Part shown: positions 18,672 through 27,838 of the stretch, piece by piece | Numbering within the stretch: position 1 is the first letter of the stretch | Layout: every line of letters begins with the position of its first letter | Assembly (NCBI GenBank): GCA_003245715.1 | Contig: QKCJ01000041.1 | Span: 26,600-90,599 of the forward strand | DNA from: a bacterium | Lineage (GTDB): Bacteria > Planctomycetota > SZUA-567 | Length of the DNA stretch: 64,000 nt | Reading direction: 5' to 3' | The notes under the pieces: model-generated | Seen by the model: only the letters and a program-made list of their open reading frames with translations | Told to the model about the DNA's origin: nothing | Databases searched by the model: none | Made by a program: the position numbers and the translations under genes

Positions 18672-20339
18672 TTATTCTTCGCTCTGACTGACAATCTTTC
18701 TGGCATAATCAAGTGCGGAAGCGATATTCAGGAAGATCTCCCTTGACTCGAGATAATTGTGGATTCCGGATTTATGCAGGGCATTGAGGGGCTGCTGGTG
18801 AATTGCCGAGACCAGAACCGTGCAGCCATGCTTCTTGCAGCTTGCGATGATATCCTCCAGCGCAAAAATACCAGTAGCGTCAATCGCGTTAACATTGCGC
18901 ATCCGCAGAATCAGCACTTTAGGCTTATGATCCAGAAGTTCATCCTGAAATTTTTTAGCAGCACCAAAGAAAAACGGACCATTAATCTCATAAACCGTGA
19001 CATGCGGCGGTATCTCAAAATTGCCTATTGCATACGGATCGTCCTCAGAAGGCGCGGGAGAATTCTCGGCATTGACCACCGAACCGCCAGCAACCTGCTC
19101 CATCCGGCGCATAAAAAGAAATGCCGCCAGCACCATGCCAGTAGGAATTGCTACAGTCAGATCGACAAATACCGTCAGTAAAAAAGTCAGAATCATGACC
19201 GAGATATCACTCTTGGGAGCCTTGAACATCTTGATAAAAAGCTTGTACTCACTCATGCCAAAAGCAACCACCAGGAGTATCCCCGCCAGCACCGCCATCG
19301 GTATGTATGAAGCATACCGGCCAAGTATCAGCACAATCAAGAGAAGCGTGATGGCGTGGATTACACCAGAAAGCGGGGTCTTGCCGCCGTTATGAATATT
19401 GGTTGCGGTTCTGGCAATTGCTCCGGTTGAGGGGATGCCGCCAAAAAGCGGAGTAACGACATTTGCTATCCCCTGCCCGACCAGCTCCATATTCGAGCGG
19501 TGTCGCCTGCCGGTCATACCGTCTGCAACAACAGCCGAGAGCAACGACTCGATAGCACCAAGAACAGCAATCGACATGGCTGAAGGGAAAAGCTTAACTA
19601 AAAGAGCAAAGTCAAAATCCGGGAAAGAAAATCCAGGAAAAGAACTCTTGAGCTGTCCGTAACGGCTGCCGATTGTCTGTACATCAAGAGACACTAGCAC
19701 CACCAAAGCAGACAGAAGGATAACCGCAAGCAGCGCCGCCGGAATACGGCTGGAAACTTTCCGCAGCCCGATAATTATTATAATGGAAAACACTCCAAGC
19801 ATAAGCGCCTGCCAGTTAAACAGGGAAAGATTCGTAGCATAAGCATGAACCCTGCCACTGACCTCGGCAGGCATATCCTTCAGACCAAGGCCGAGAAAGT
19901 CATTGAGCTGCGTCACGGCGATGATAACCGCGATGCCGCTGGTAAAACCAAGCGTCACCGGATAGGGAACAAATTTTATAATTGAGCCGAGTTTCAGCGC
20001 GCCGAAAACAATCAGCATCACCCCCGCCATCAGCGTGGAGATAATCAGCCCCTGCATACCAAATTCGTGGATGATCGAGTAGACAACAACGATAAACGCG
20101 CCGGTCGGACCGCCGATCTGAAAGCGGCTGCCACTGAATAATGAAATCAGCGCGCCACCGATAATTGCAGTAAAAAGCCCCTGCTCCGGCGTTGCACCAC
20201 TGGCAATACCAAAGGCAATAGCCAGCGGTAGGGCGATAATTCCCGTAATCACTCCAGCTGGCAGATCATGCAGAATATTCTTTAAAAGACCTTCTTTACG
20301 GGCAACCTCTAACAGAGCTGGTTCAAATTCCCCAAACAT
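18672..20339 (-). CDS. SulP family anion transporter with C-terminal STAS domain
   Basis: 555-residue SLC26/SulP transporter. The membrane part (~20-410) starts with the conserved DLPAGVITGIIALPLAIAFG and contains FQIGGPTGAFIVVVYSI and the GGIPSTGAIARTATNIHNGGKTPLSG signature. The C-terminal STAS domain (~440-550) has VTVYEINGPFFFGAAKKF and ILRMRNVNAIDATGIFALEDI, where the usual phosphorylatable Ser of DSSG/DSTG is replaced by the Thr of DATG. Likely substrates are sulfate, bicarbonate or another small anion; the sequence does not decide. It is isolated from sulfate-assimilation genes, with the DUF389 protein following and metH divergent. Confidence 0.94.
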   Translation of the reverse strand: MFGEFEPALLEVARKEGLLKNILHDLPAGVITGIIALPLAIAFGIASGATPEQGLFTAIIGGALISLFSGSRFQIGGPTGAFIVVVYSIIHEFGMQGLIISTLMAGVMLIVFGALKLGSIIKFVPYPVTLGFTSGIAVIIAVTQLNDFLGLGLKDMPAEVSGRVHAYATNLSLFNWQALMLGVFSIIIIIGLRKVSSRIPAALLAVILLSALVVLVSLDVQTIGSRYGQLKSSFPGFSFPDFDFALLVKLFPSAMSIAVLGAIESLLSAVVADGMTGRRHRSNMELVGQGIANVVTPLFGGIPSTGAIARTATNIHNGGKTPLSGVIHAITLLLIVLILGRYASYIPMAVLAGILLVVAFGMSEYKLFIKMFKAPKSDISVMILTFLLTVFVDLTVAIPTGMVLAAFLFMRRMEQVAGGSVVNAENSPAPSEDDPYAIGNFEIPPHVTVYEINGPFFFGAAKKFQDELLDHKPKVLILRMRNVNAIDATGIFALEDIIASCKKHGCTVLVSAIHQQPLNALHKSGIHNYLESREIFLNIASALDYARKIVSQSEE

Positions 20340-20504
20340 GATGAATCTCCGACTTTTACAAGCATAAACTCAAAACCAAATATTCCTTTATCATCTTAAA
20401 ACCTTAAAAGTCAATACCTTTTAAAAAACATAACTTAGCTTTTGTTATTGATGCTAATTTATTTATAATAAATTTTTAGTTAATACACATAGGGAAGATT
20501 TTAT

Positions 20505-22910
20505 ATGACCAGAGAAGAATTCAGGGCTTTATGCCTTTCACGACCGATTATTCTTGACGGAGCGACAGGAACAGAACTGATTAAGCGCGGACTACCGACA
20601 GGTGTCTGCCCGGAGAAGTGGGTACTTGAAAACCAGCAGGCGATCCTTGAGGTACAGAAAGCCTACCGTGAAGCAGGCAGCGATCTGGTTTATAGCTGCA
20701 CCTTTGGCGGCAACCTCTGCAAGCTTGAAGAGTTCAGACTTGAGGACAAACACGACCAGATGAACTCTGATCTGGCTAAATTATGTAAAGAAGCAGTTGG
20801 TGACGGTCTTGCCTTTGGTGATATTGCGCCTACCGGCAACCTGATTGAGCCGTTTGGCCCGATGAAGTTTGAAGAATGTATCGCGGTTTACCGTCGTCAG
20901 GCGCAGGCACTTCTCTCAGGTGGCGTAGACGGATTTGTAATTGAGACAATGATGGATATCCAGGAAGCGCGCGCGGCACTTATCGGTGTACGCGAGGTCA
21001 GCTCAGACCTTCCGGTAATTGTCACCATGACTTACGGGGCAGAAGGCAGAACTCTCACCGGTACAGACCCGGTAACGGCCGTTATTACGTTGCAATCACT
21101 TGGCGCTGACGCGGTTGGCTGTAACTGCTCGGCCGGGCCTGAAAAAATGATCGAGTGGATTGCGGCGATGAAGCCGTATGCGACTGTTCCGTTGCTGGCC
21201 AAGCCAAATGCCGGTCAGCCCAAACTGGTCAACGGTGAGACGGTTTTTGACATGGGTCCTGATGAGTACGCAGGTTACTTCACCAGACTTATAGAAGCCG
21301 GAGCTAATCTTCTTGGCGGTTGCTGCGGCAGTTCACCGGCACACATTGCAGCCGTCAGCCGGAAGATAAAAAGTCTTACGCCCAAACCACCGGTGCGCAG
21401 CGCTATCAGCGCCGTAAGCTCCGCGCAGGGTGTTACCTTATTTGGCGCGCATGAGCCGTTTGTAGTTATAGGCGAACGGATCAATCCTACGGGTAAAAAA
21501 GCACTGCAGGCGGAGCTGCGCGAGAGCAAGCTCAGCATGGTACGGCAATTTGCCCTTGAGCAGAGCCGCGCGGGGGCTGGCCTGCTTGATGTTAATATGG
21601 GGCTGTCAGGTATTGACGAAAAAGCAATGATGCTTGAAGCGGTAAAGCTTATTGCGCCGCTGGTGAAGACCCCACTCTGCCTTGACAGTACCGACCCGGA
21701 AGTAATGGAAGCTGCTTTGCGCCTTAATCCGGGCCGGGCGCTGATTAATTCAGTAAGCGCCGAGAAAGAACGCATTGAGAAAATGCTGCCTCTGGCAAAG
21801 AAATACGGGGCGATGTTTATCGTTCTGCCGGTGACGGATGAAAGTGTTCCGGAAGAACTTGAAGCCAGAAAAGAAGTTACGCTATCCATTATCAACGAAG
21901 CGAAAAAACTTGGTCTGGCGATTGAGGATATGGTCATCGACGGGCTGGTTATGACTGTCAGCTCGACTCCACAGGCACCGACAGTAATTGCGGACTTTAT
22001 CAGCTGGTGTGCCTGTGAACTTGGCGCAAATACCAGTGGCGGAGTTTCAAATGTTTCTTTTGGAATGCCGGAGAGAAATTGGCTTAATATGGCCTTCCTG
22101 GGTCTGCTTATTGGCCGCGGACTTAACAGCGCGATCATCAACCCGTCTGTCGAGATGATGATGGGGCTGAAATTTGCCAGCGACGCGCTGCTTGGCCGGG
22201 ACAAAAAATTCAAGACCTATCTCAGCCGTTTTAACCAAACTTCGACGACCAAGACCGAGAACAAAGTCGAGCGTTCACCAATTGACGCTGCGTTTGACTG
22301 CGTTCTGTATGGCGAAGAGGAAGTTATCGCGCCGCTTCTTGAAAAAGCTGTTCAGGACGGAATTGCGCCGCAGGATCTGGTTGATAAAGCACTGATTCCG
22401 GCGATTGTCAAGGTCGGCGATCTTTATGACAAGAAAGAGTATTTTCTACCACAGCTGATGATGAGCGCAGAGACGATGAGCGCGGGCTTTAAGGCGCTTG
22501 AGAAATATCTTGAGAAGGACGCCAAGCAAAGCTCAGGAAAAATCATCATGGCAACTGTCAAGGGCGACATCCATGATATCGGCAAAAATATTGTATGCCT
22601 GATGCTCAAGAACTACGGCTTTGAGGTGATTGATCTTGGTAAGGATGTCGCCGCAGAGACAATTCTTCAGGCCGCCGCAGAAAATGACACAAAAATTATC
22701 GGGCTTTCAGCCCTGATGACCACGACTATGGGCGAAATGAAAACAGTAATCGCTGAAGCAAAAAACAGGGGCATGAATGATCTCAGGTTTATGGTCGGCG
22801 GGGCGGTTGTTGACCAGAACTACGCAGATGAAATCGGAGCGGACGGTTATGCCGCGGATGCAGTCGAGGCAGTTAAGGTCGCAAAAAAGCTGGCGCAACA
22901 GAGCAAATAA
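20505..22910 (+). CDS. metH: Cobalamin-dependent methionine synthase lacking the reactivation domain
   Basis: MetH-type enzyme of 801 residues that transfers the methyl group of methyltetrahydrofolate to homocysteine through cobalamin. Domains in order: homocysteine-binding barrel (ILDGATGTEL at ~16-25; zinc cysteines in VGCNCSAG and GGCCGSSP), pterin-binding barrel (FVVIGERINPTGKK, LLDVNMG, SGGVSNVSFGMP), cap helices, and the Rossmann B12 domain with the cobalt-ligand motif DIHDIGKNIV near residue 690 plus GLSALMTTTM and FMVGGAVVD. It ends there, whereas E. coli MetH (~1,227) continues into the activation domain. That domain is encoded separately at 4251-4862. The RBS AGGGAAGA precedes the ATG. 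I saw no cobalamin or SAM riboswitch in the ~165 bases upstream. Confidence 0.95.
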   Translation: MTREEFRALCLSRPIILDGATGTELIKRGLPTGVCPEKWVLENQQAILEVQKAYREAGSDLVYSCTFGGNLCKLEEFRLEDKHDQMNSDLAKLCKEAVGDGLAFGDIAPTGNLIEPFGPMKFEECIAVYRRQAQALLSGGVDGFVIETMMDIQEARAALIGVREVSSDLPVIVTMTYGAEGRTLTGTDPVTAVITLQSLGADAVGCNCSAGPEKMIEWIAAMKPYATVPLLAKPNAGQPKLVNGETVFDMGPDEYAGYFTRLIEAGANLLGGCCGSSPAHIAAVSRKIKSLTPKPPVRSAISAVSSAQGVTLFGAHEPFVVIGERINPTGKKALQAELRESKLSMVRQFALEQSRAGAGLLDVNMGLSGIDEKAMMLEAVKLIAPLVKTPLCLDSTDPEVMEAALRLNPGRALINSVSAEKERIEKMLPLAKKYGAMFIVLPVTDESVPEELEARKEVTLSIINEAKKLGLAIEDMVIDGLVMTVSSTPQAPTVIADFISWCACELGANTSGGVSNVSFGMPERNWLNMAFLGLLIGRGLNSAIINPSVEMMMGLKFASDALLGRDKKFKTYLSRFNQTSTTKTENKVERSPIDAAFDCVLYGEEEVIAPLLEKAVQDGIAPQDLVDKALIPAIVKVGDLYDKKEYFLPQLMMSAETMSAGFKALEKYLEKDAKQSSGKIIMATVKGDIHDIGKNIVCLMLKNYGFEVIDLGKDVAAETILQAAAENDTKIIGLSALMTTTMGEMKTVIAEAKNRGMNDLRFMVGGAVVDQNYADEIGADGYAADAVEAVKVAKKLAQQSK

Positions 22911-22956
22911 ATTCCGTGTGTCTTTAAGAACAGACAACGAAACAGACCTGATTAAA

Positions 22957-22995
22957 CAAAAGTCCTCCGGCAGCTTTGCTGCGGGAGGACTTTTT
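22957..22995. terminator. Strong bidirectional Rho-independent terminator after metH
   Basis: AAAAGTCCTCC (from 22957) pairs perfectly with GGAGGACTTTT, separated by a GC-rich inner stem GGCAGC/GCTGCG with a short loop. It is flanked by an A-run on the left and a T-run on the right, so it can end transcription from either side. It begins 47 bases after the metH stop and marks the boundary between the core-gene half and the carbohydrate loci. Confidence 0.9.
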
Positions 22996-23139
22996 ATTAC
23001 GCGATAGTCTGCCGAGGTACATAAGACATGGAACGACATATAATACAGCTTATTTATATACGCCGTATTTTATCTGAGCGGTATTGCGTTCTTCATTACA
23101 TTAACATTGTAAGGAAACACAGATTTGAAACATCCAGTT

Positions 23140-24690
23140 CTATTCGGTCATATTTTTTTTGAATGCCTCAAGAAGAACTTGTTTACGTTTGGTTGTCGGA
23201 ACGGGTTCAGAAACTTTTGGATCATCACTATGTTCAGCACTCCAGCCATCCCATTCGCGAAAAGCATGGTAAGTCCAGTCCCATCCACATTCTTCAAAGT
23301 AATCAATGCTATCTTTGATATATTGGTCGGCTCCAGGGGCCCAACGAACACAACCAAACTCGCCAACATAAATTCTTGCGCCAGTTTTTAATTGAAATTT
23401 TCGTACAGGTTCCAGATAATCACGAATCGCCGTTTGTTTATTCCAGTGTGCATCAGGATATCCAGCAAAATTTTTGTCATTACGATTAAGTTGATGCGTA
23501 ATTGATCCGGGATTATACGTATGAATACTATAAATTATATTCGGATAAGGAAAGATTGGCAGGTATTCAAGCATTGACGAGGAGGCCATGTGATCTGCTT
23601 CAACAATAATTGGAGATACAGGGTCTATTTCCCGTATTGCTTTGATGGCACGATCTGCTAGTTCATTCCAGCTTGGATAGCCAGGCCTTATATTGCGAGA
23701 GTGTGGTTCATTCATGAGGTCATATCCGTAGATTGCCGGATGACCTTTATACCTCTTCACAACCTTTGTCCAAAATTCTATAAAATATTTTTGACCTTGA
23801 GGCCAACCTAAAATTTCCAATCCTCCACCAGTATGGAGATCAATAACAATCTTAATGCCATATTTTTGTGCTGTATCAAGTACATTCTGCAATTGGTCTA
23901 TACGCGCTTCAATTTTTTCACGCCATTGCTCAAAAGTGTATCGCCTCTGCCCGATACTATAAGGCGCAGGGGTCATCTGCCAACGTACTAAATTCACACC
24001 CCACTGCTGAAGGTCGGCAAAATCCTTTTCTTTAAAATTAATCGGAGAAGGTGACATTACACCACGCATGGGTTTGCGCTTATAAGTGTACTTTGCTTGT
24101 GGTATCTCTTTCAGTTCAAGTGTTGATTTTGGTAAACTATCGCCACAGAACAAACGGATATTTCGAAATGACACTGAACCGAATGAATCCTGTAAACCCA
24201 AATTAAGAGTTGCATTCTTCGCGTTAGCAGTAATACGCAAAGCATTCTTATAATGCGTCCATGAGACAGAACCATATCGTATCGTTGGCCCAAGTTTTGG
24301 TCTGTAAAAATCACCATAAATATTTTTATCAATATTTCGGTAAACCAACATACACTTAACACCATTATAGTTCATTTTGGGTTTAGAAACATTATTATAA
24401 GATATATCCCCCTCACCGATAATAAACTTTCCAAGAACTCCAAGTTGATTAAGATCAATTGGGATAGCAACTAAATTGTTGCCATCCTTTGTAAAGGCTT
24501 TTTCTGGAACATTTATCGTTAATACATCTGTACCTTCAAAATCTTTGGTTATTTTGGCATAAGGACAATTATCAATTTGATTTTTGATATATTCATTTTT
24601 CAGATCCAGTGTATAAACAAGCTCCTCAGCTCTGCCAATTTGCAAAAGAACACCAAGTATTACAACCAACGTAGTAATGAAGAATTTCAT
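23140..24690 (-). CDS. Secreted GH5-family glycoside hydrolase (cellulase superfamily)
   Basis: 516 residues. A signal peptide (MKFFITTLVVILGVLLQIGRAEE, cleavage ~residue 21) is followed by a ~170-residue beta-rich N-terminal domain, possibly a carbohydrate-binding module (~25-190), and a GH5 TIM barrel (~200-510). Catalytic residues can be placed: acid/base Glu328 in YDLMNEPHS and nucleophile Glu444 in YVGEFGCVRW. GVNLVRWQM, VIDLHTGGG and YSIHTYNP are further conserved strands. It cleaves beta-1,4-linked polysaccharide such as glucan or mannan; the subfamily is not decidable by eye. It is the last gene of unit A, 57 bases after the beta-helix ORF. Export presumably by Sec. Confidence 0.9.
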   Translation of the reverse strand: MKFFITTLVVILGVLLQIGRAEELVYTLDLKNEYIKNQIDNCPYAKITKDFEGTDVLTINVPEKAFTKDGNNLVAIPIDLNQLGVLGKFIIGEGDISYNNVSKPKMNYNGVKCMLVYRNIDKNIYGDFYRPKLGPTIRYGSVSWTHYKNALRITANAKNATLNLGLQDSFGSVSFRNIRLFCGDSLPKSTLELKEIPQAKYTYKRKPMRGVMSPSPINFKEKDFADLQQWGVNLVRWQMTPAPYSIGQRRYTFEQWREKIEARIDQLQNVLDTAQKYGIKIVIDLHTGGGLEILGWPQGQKYFIEFWTKVVKRYKGHPAIYGYDLMNEPHSRNIRPGYPSWNELADRAIKAIREIDPVSPIIVEADHMASSSMLEYLPIFPYPNIIYSIHTYNPGSITHQLNRNDKNFAGYPDAHWNKQTAIRDYLEPVRKFQLKTGARIYVGEFGCVRWAPGADQYIKDSIDYFEECGWDWTYHAFREWDGWSAEHSDDPKVSEPVPTTKRKQVLLEAFKKNMTE

Positions 24691-24747
24691 GTTTTTCCTT
24701 TATAATTTTTTGCTTAAATGATTTTGTCCTGAAATATTTATGCTGAT

Positions 24748-26373
24748 TCACCTCTCATTTTTCAGAATAATTTCGAGTATGTTATTATTAGTCGCTTTTA
24801 GCACAGCTGGTTTTGTGTTATCAGAAAAAACACCCGGGTTAGTTTTAGATATCCCTAATGTGGCTCCAATTTTATGATTACTGTTTTCGATTTCATTAGT
24901 GCAAAACCTATTATTCGTTATTTTCCCCCATATTTTACCCTTGGTCATGATTCTGCATATATCATTAAACTTTCCATCATCCAAACAAATTCCATCTATA
25001 TGGTTGTCTGATGATAATGCTTTCCTAAAAAAATTACCACTGGTAAGAATTACTCCCATACCGGATTGCACAAAAGCCGTCCCCGTATATGTAGCTTTAA
25101 TAACGCCTTCAAATGAAGGATAATATTCAATACCTGGGTCACACAATGTTACTAAAGCGAAGGACTTGAGCTGTTCATTCATTTCTGCCAGAATTTGTTT
25201 ATTATTTTCTGTTGTATAGTCTTTGTCGAATATGATACTAATAGGTTTATCATCAACAATAATATTTAATGTTTTATTCTTTTGACTGCAATCTCCCAGG
25301 CGACTTCCAAGAGAAATATCATCCGAAAATTTATTAACTTTTCTCAATTCTTCTTGTACTGATACAATCCCACAGGCAAAGCCATTAAGCCCACCGCCAC
25401 CATCCCTGTAGAAATAACCATTGTCCCATTTCCAATTAGGGCTTGAACACTTTCTGGTTACTGAATTTTTTAAACCTATTATTAATGGGAAAGCAGCGCA
25501 CGTTGTATCAACTCGAACTGTAGATTTTTCTGTTTGGGAATTGCTGATTATTTTTAAGGCGCGTCCGCGACTATTATACTTGTAAGGCTGTGGAGGGGTT
25601 TCTGACATTTGCAAATCAAATTCATTGTGATCCGCAAATTGTTCATTCATTTTCCTGATAGTCCAGAACCCCTCCACAACTTCTATAGTTCCACTTAAAT
25701 CAATATTTTTAAGCGATACTGTATTTATAGTGTTAGACCCTTGTGCATATAATAGAACAGCACCGTCTTTGCCTGTTTCGAATCTCGTATTCTCATATTC
25801 AAAATACGCTGGTTTATTAAAATGGCAGTTACTTCCATGATAAATTGGTGGACACATCTCACTATATAGAAAGCTATGCTTTACAAAAAACTTCATCCCA
25901 CTAGACATCCCAACACCAAAGGGTCTTGGATAAGGCCATTCTTTTAATGCTTTACCTGTATTACCATGATGAATTATTTCACAATTTTCAATAAGAAAAG
26001 TTTGATCCCTAGCAGTACCGCCATAAATATGCAAAGGGTATCTTATGTTCTTTGCCACTAATGAAATATTCTTTATCGTTAGTGATTTTTTACACACCAT
26101 CATATTCAGACTTCGATAATTGACATCTAAATTGTCTGGTAGTTCACAAATGATTTTACTCTTGTCTACTCCATCACCAGTTATTGTAAGATATTCTCTG
26201 GTTGGGATGAGTATAGATTGATTATCAAAATCATAAGGGATAAAGTCCTCAGGTCTTGCAATAAAGCTGCCAATCAGATGTATCTCATATTTTTTATCAG
26301 AATTTTCAGGGAGACTGCGAACTGCTTTTTGCAAGCCAGAAATACCGTAGTAATCCGCATCCACGCCCTCCAC
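24748..26373 (-). CDS. Right-handed beta-helix protein, main part (5' end separated by a frameshift)
   Basis: 541-residue ORF read from a GTG at 26373. It has the repetitive short-strand pattern of parallel beta-helix proteins (LTITGDGVDKSKIICE, KKSLTIKNISLVAKN, FLIENCEIIHHGN, INTVSLKNIDLSG), the fold of pectate lyases, GH28 and carbohydrate epimerases. The GTG is unlikely to be the true start. It has no signal peptide, the first strand (SSRIIVAGKEVEGVDADYYGI) runs upstream of it, and the frame stays open to 26445, overlapping the end of the 26409-26963 ORF. One extra A in the A10 run at 26412-26421 would fuse both into a ~738-residue secreted protein. The substrate is unknown; it lies in a unit with GH5 and GH78. 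Confidence 0.8.
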   Translation of the reverse strand: MEGVDADYYGISGLQKAVRSLPENSDKKYEIHLIGSFIARPEDFIPYDFDNQSILIPTREYLTITGDGVDKSKIICELPDNLDVNYRSLNMMVCKKSLTIKNISLVAKNIRYPLHIYGGTARDQTFLIENCEIIHHGNTGKALKEWPYPRPFGVGMSSGMKFFVKHSFLYSEMCPPIYHGSNCHFNKPAYFEYENTRFETGKDGAVLLYAQGSNTINTVSLKNIDLSGTIEVVEGFWTIRKMNEQFADHNEFDLQMSETPPQPYKYNSRGRALKIISNSQTEKSTVRVDTTCAAFPLIIGLKNSVTRKCSSPNWKWDNGYFYRDGGGGLNGFACGIVSVQEELRKVNKFSDDISLGSRLGDCSQKNKTLNIIVDDKPISIIFDKDYTTENNKQILAEMNEQLKSFALVTLCDPGIEYYPSFEGVIKATYTGTAFVQSGMGVILTSGNFFRKALSSDNHIDGICLDDGKFNDICRIMTKGKIWGKITNNRFCTNEIENSNHKIGATLGISKTNPGVFSDNTKPAVLKATNNNILEIILKNER

Positions 26374-26408
26374 TTCTTTACCTGCAACGATTATACGGGA
26401 GGATTCAT

Positions 26409-26421
26409 TTATTTTTTTTTT
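26409..26421 (-). other. A10 homopolymer at a frameshift junction (possible slippage site)
   Basis: On the coding (minus) strand the sequence is TC followed by ten A then TAA. Read as it stands, the upstream ORF ends ...SSKKK-stop. With eleven A the frame continues SSKKKINESSRIIVAGK into the beta-helix ORF with no stop. This is equivalent to a -1 ribosomal slip or to transcriptional slippage adding one A. A sequencing error or natural indel is equally possible. Confidence 0.7.
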
Positions 26422-26963
26422 GAGCTGAAACTTACGTCGTATATTTTAAAAATTCCTGAAGATGCGAGATCAACTCTCCCTTGAAGAGAAATTAACTCCT
26501 GGTCGATAGTAACACTAAACGTTAAAACCTGCTTCTCTCCGTTAAGTATTCGGTTTGTCCGTTTCCAGTAATGTTTCTTGTCCGCAGTCATTCCCGAAAT
26601 CAGAAGTTGTATCTTTTGATTTTTCGAACCAATAACAGTAAGCGATAACTCTTTGTCTCCGGTAGAGATATTGCCATTACTTATTTTTGTTTTAAAGTAA
26701 CAGGGAACATTTTTCGCACCTTTAGCAAATGCTTCAGTAGTATCGACAACTAGTGCCCCGTCGTCTGTGCTTACCTTAATATTTGCAATCAAACTTCTAT
26801 CTTTTTCTGTTTTTATCGACACTTCCTGATTATTTTCATTTATCACTTGAAGATCATCTGTGTGCATTGCTTGTGTTATTTTAGTTGTATTTGAGAAAAG
26901 TTCTTCAGCATTGCTGCTGGAAATTATGATACTCATAAAAAAAATAGTAATAATTGCTTTCAC
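26409..26963 (-). CDS. Signal-peptide-bearing N-terminal part of the beta-helix protein
   Basis: 184 residues from a GTG at 26963. That start is chosen because GAGGAG lies 6 bases upstream and what follows is a classic signal peptide (KAIITIFFMSIIISSSNAEE); the longer frame to 26987 puts charged residues in front. After cleavage comes an all-beta domain (ITQAMHTDDLQVINENNQEVSIKTE, GDKELSLTVIGSKNQKIQLLISG, QVLTFSVTIDQELISLQGRVDL), probably a jelly-roll that packs on a carbohydrate or on the following helix. It ends at a TAA directly after the A10 run. I regard it as the first exon-like part of one protein with 24748-26373, not as a separate gene, but both readings are possible. Confidence 0.7.
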   Translation of the reverse strand: MKAIITIFFMSIIISSSNAEELFSNTTKITQAMHTDDLQVINENNQEVSIKTEKDRSLIANIKVSTDDGALVVDTTEAFAKGAKNVPCYFKTKISNGNISTGDKELSLTVIGSKNQKIQLLISGMTADKKHYWKRTNRILNGEKQVLTFSVTIDQELISLQGRVDLASSGIFKIYDVSFSSKKK

Positions 26964-27026
26964 CTTACACTCCTCTTTAAAAGCCATATAAAATTAATTT
27001 TTAAAATCAACCAATATATTTAAATA

Positions 27027-27770
27027 TCAGTACATCCAGGGACTATCTGCAGGCAACAATGTAACAGTATTAAAACTGGTTAAAGGGCCAGCGGTACTGT
27101 AAAGATCATTCTGATCAATGCCAAATTCACCGCTTACATGTCCGTCAAAATAGAGGATGTTGCAAATGGTGTTATGCCATGGATACGCATACGCTTCCTG
27201 TGAAGCCATGGGGTACATCAGAACATACGGCCTGTAAACATCATTATCTTTATAGGCCGCATCTCCTAATTGGATAAACTTTGATGGCCTGCGAACCATT
27301 GTATTCTTTTTTATCCTTTTAATATTTACATCACCGGATGACTGATCTCCGACCATACGATTCATGCCATATCCGCATCTAGCCCACGCAGTATGACCAG
27401 CTGAAAGTATTGTGCTCCTGGTAAAAGCGCCGACAGCATCAAATTCTACAGATGCAGGACAAACGTAAAGATTAACAGAAGGAATATAACCTTTACAAAT
27501 CATCAAATCATTCCAATATCTGTAAGTCGTAATGCCATCAGGATCCATGCTGCGGGCCGCACAGACATATCCGTTATAGTCGTTTTCGTATTGAACAAGG
27601 GAAATTTTTATTTGTTTAAGATTGTTGGCACAGGAAAGTGTCCTGGCTGTGCCTAGAGCGTTCTGCAATGAAGGCATCATAATTGAAGCAAGGATCCCGA
27701 TAATCGCAACAACGACCAACATTTCAATCAGCGTAAATTTCATAATATTTTTTTTCATGAAGTATTTCAT
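27027..27770 (-). CDS. Type II pseudopilin of unit A (prepilin-type, H-X9-DG/DUF1559-like)
   Basis: 248 residues. A short basic leader is followed by the prepilin motif FTLIEMLVVVAIIGILASIMMPSLQNAL: hydrophobic helix ~12-35 with the essential Glu at +5. The residue before the cleavage point is Lys (MKF) rather than the usual Gly. The globular part has the pattern CANNLKQIKISLVQYENDYNGYV and a C-terminal FDGHVSG. Such proteins are cleaved and methylated by a prepilin peptidase and assembled in the inner membrane. The ATG at 27770 is chosen over 27842 because GGAGG lies 4 bases upstream. It follows GH78 and precedes the secreted enzymes, so it is the second gene of the operon. Confidence 0.88.
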   Translation of the reverse strand: MKYFMKKNIMKFTLIEMLVVVAIIGILASIMMPSLQNALGTARTLSCANNLKQIKISLVQYENDYNGYVCAARSMDPDGITTYRYWNDLMICKGYIPSVNLYVCPASVEFDAVGAFTRSTILSAGHTAWARCGYGMNRMVGDQSSGDVNIKRIKKNTMVRRPSKFIQLGDAAYKDNDVYRPYVLMYPMASQEAYAYPWHNTICNILYFDGHVSGEFGIDQNDLYSTAGPLTSFNTVTLLPADSPWMY

Positions 27771-27838
27771 TACGCCTCCCATCTTCCCCTTAAATAGATA
27801 AAACAAAAGAAGAACAATTTTTATCAATATTAAACTAT

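Noticed and set aside
20340..20504. Possible cobalamin or SAM riboswitch upstream of metH
   Set aside because: Only ~165 AT-rich bases with no B12 box or SAM-type core recognised.
21275..22213. 312-residue minus-strand ORF inside metH
   Set aside because: Lies wholly antisense to a clear metH; composition (Ser-rich, low complexity) is that of a shadow frame and no RBS or domain is visible.
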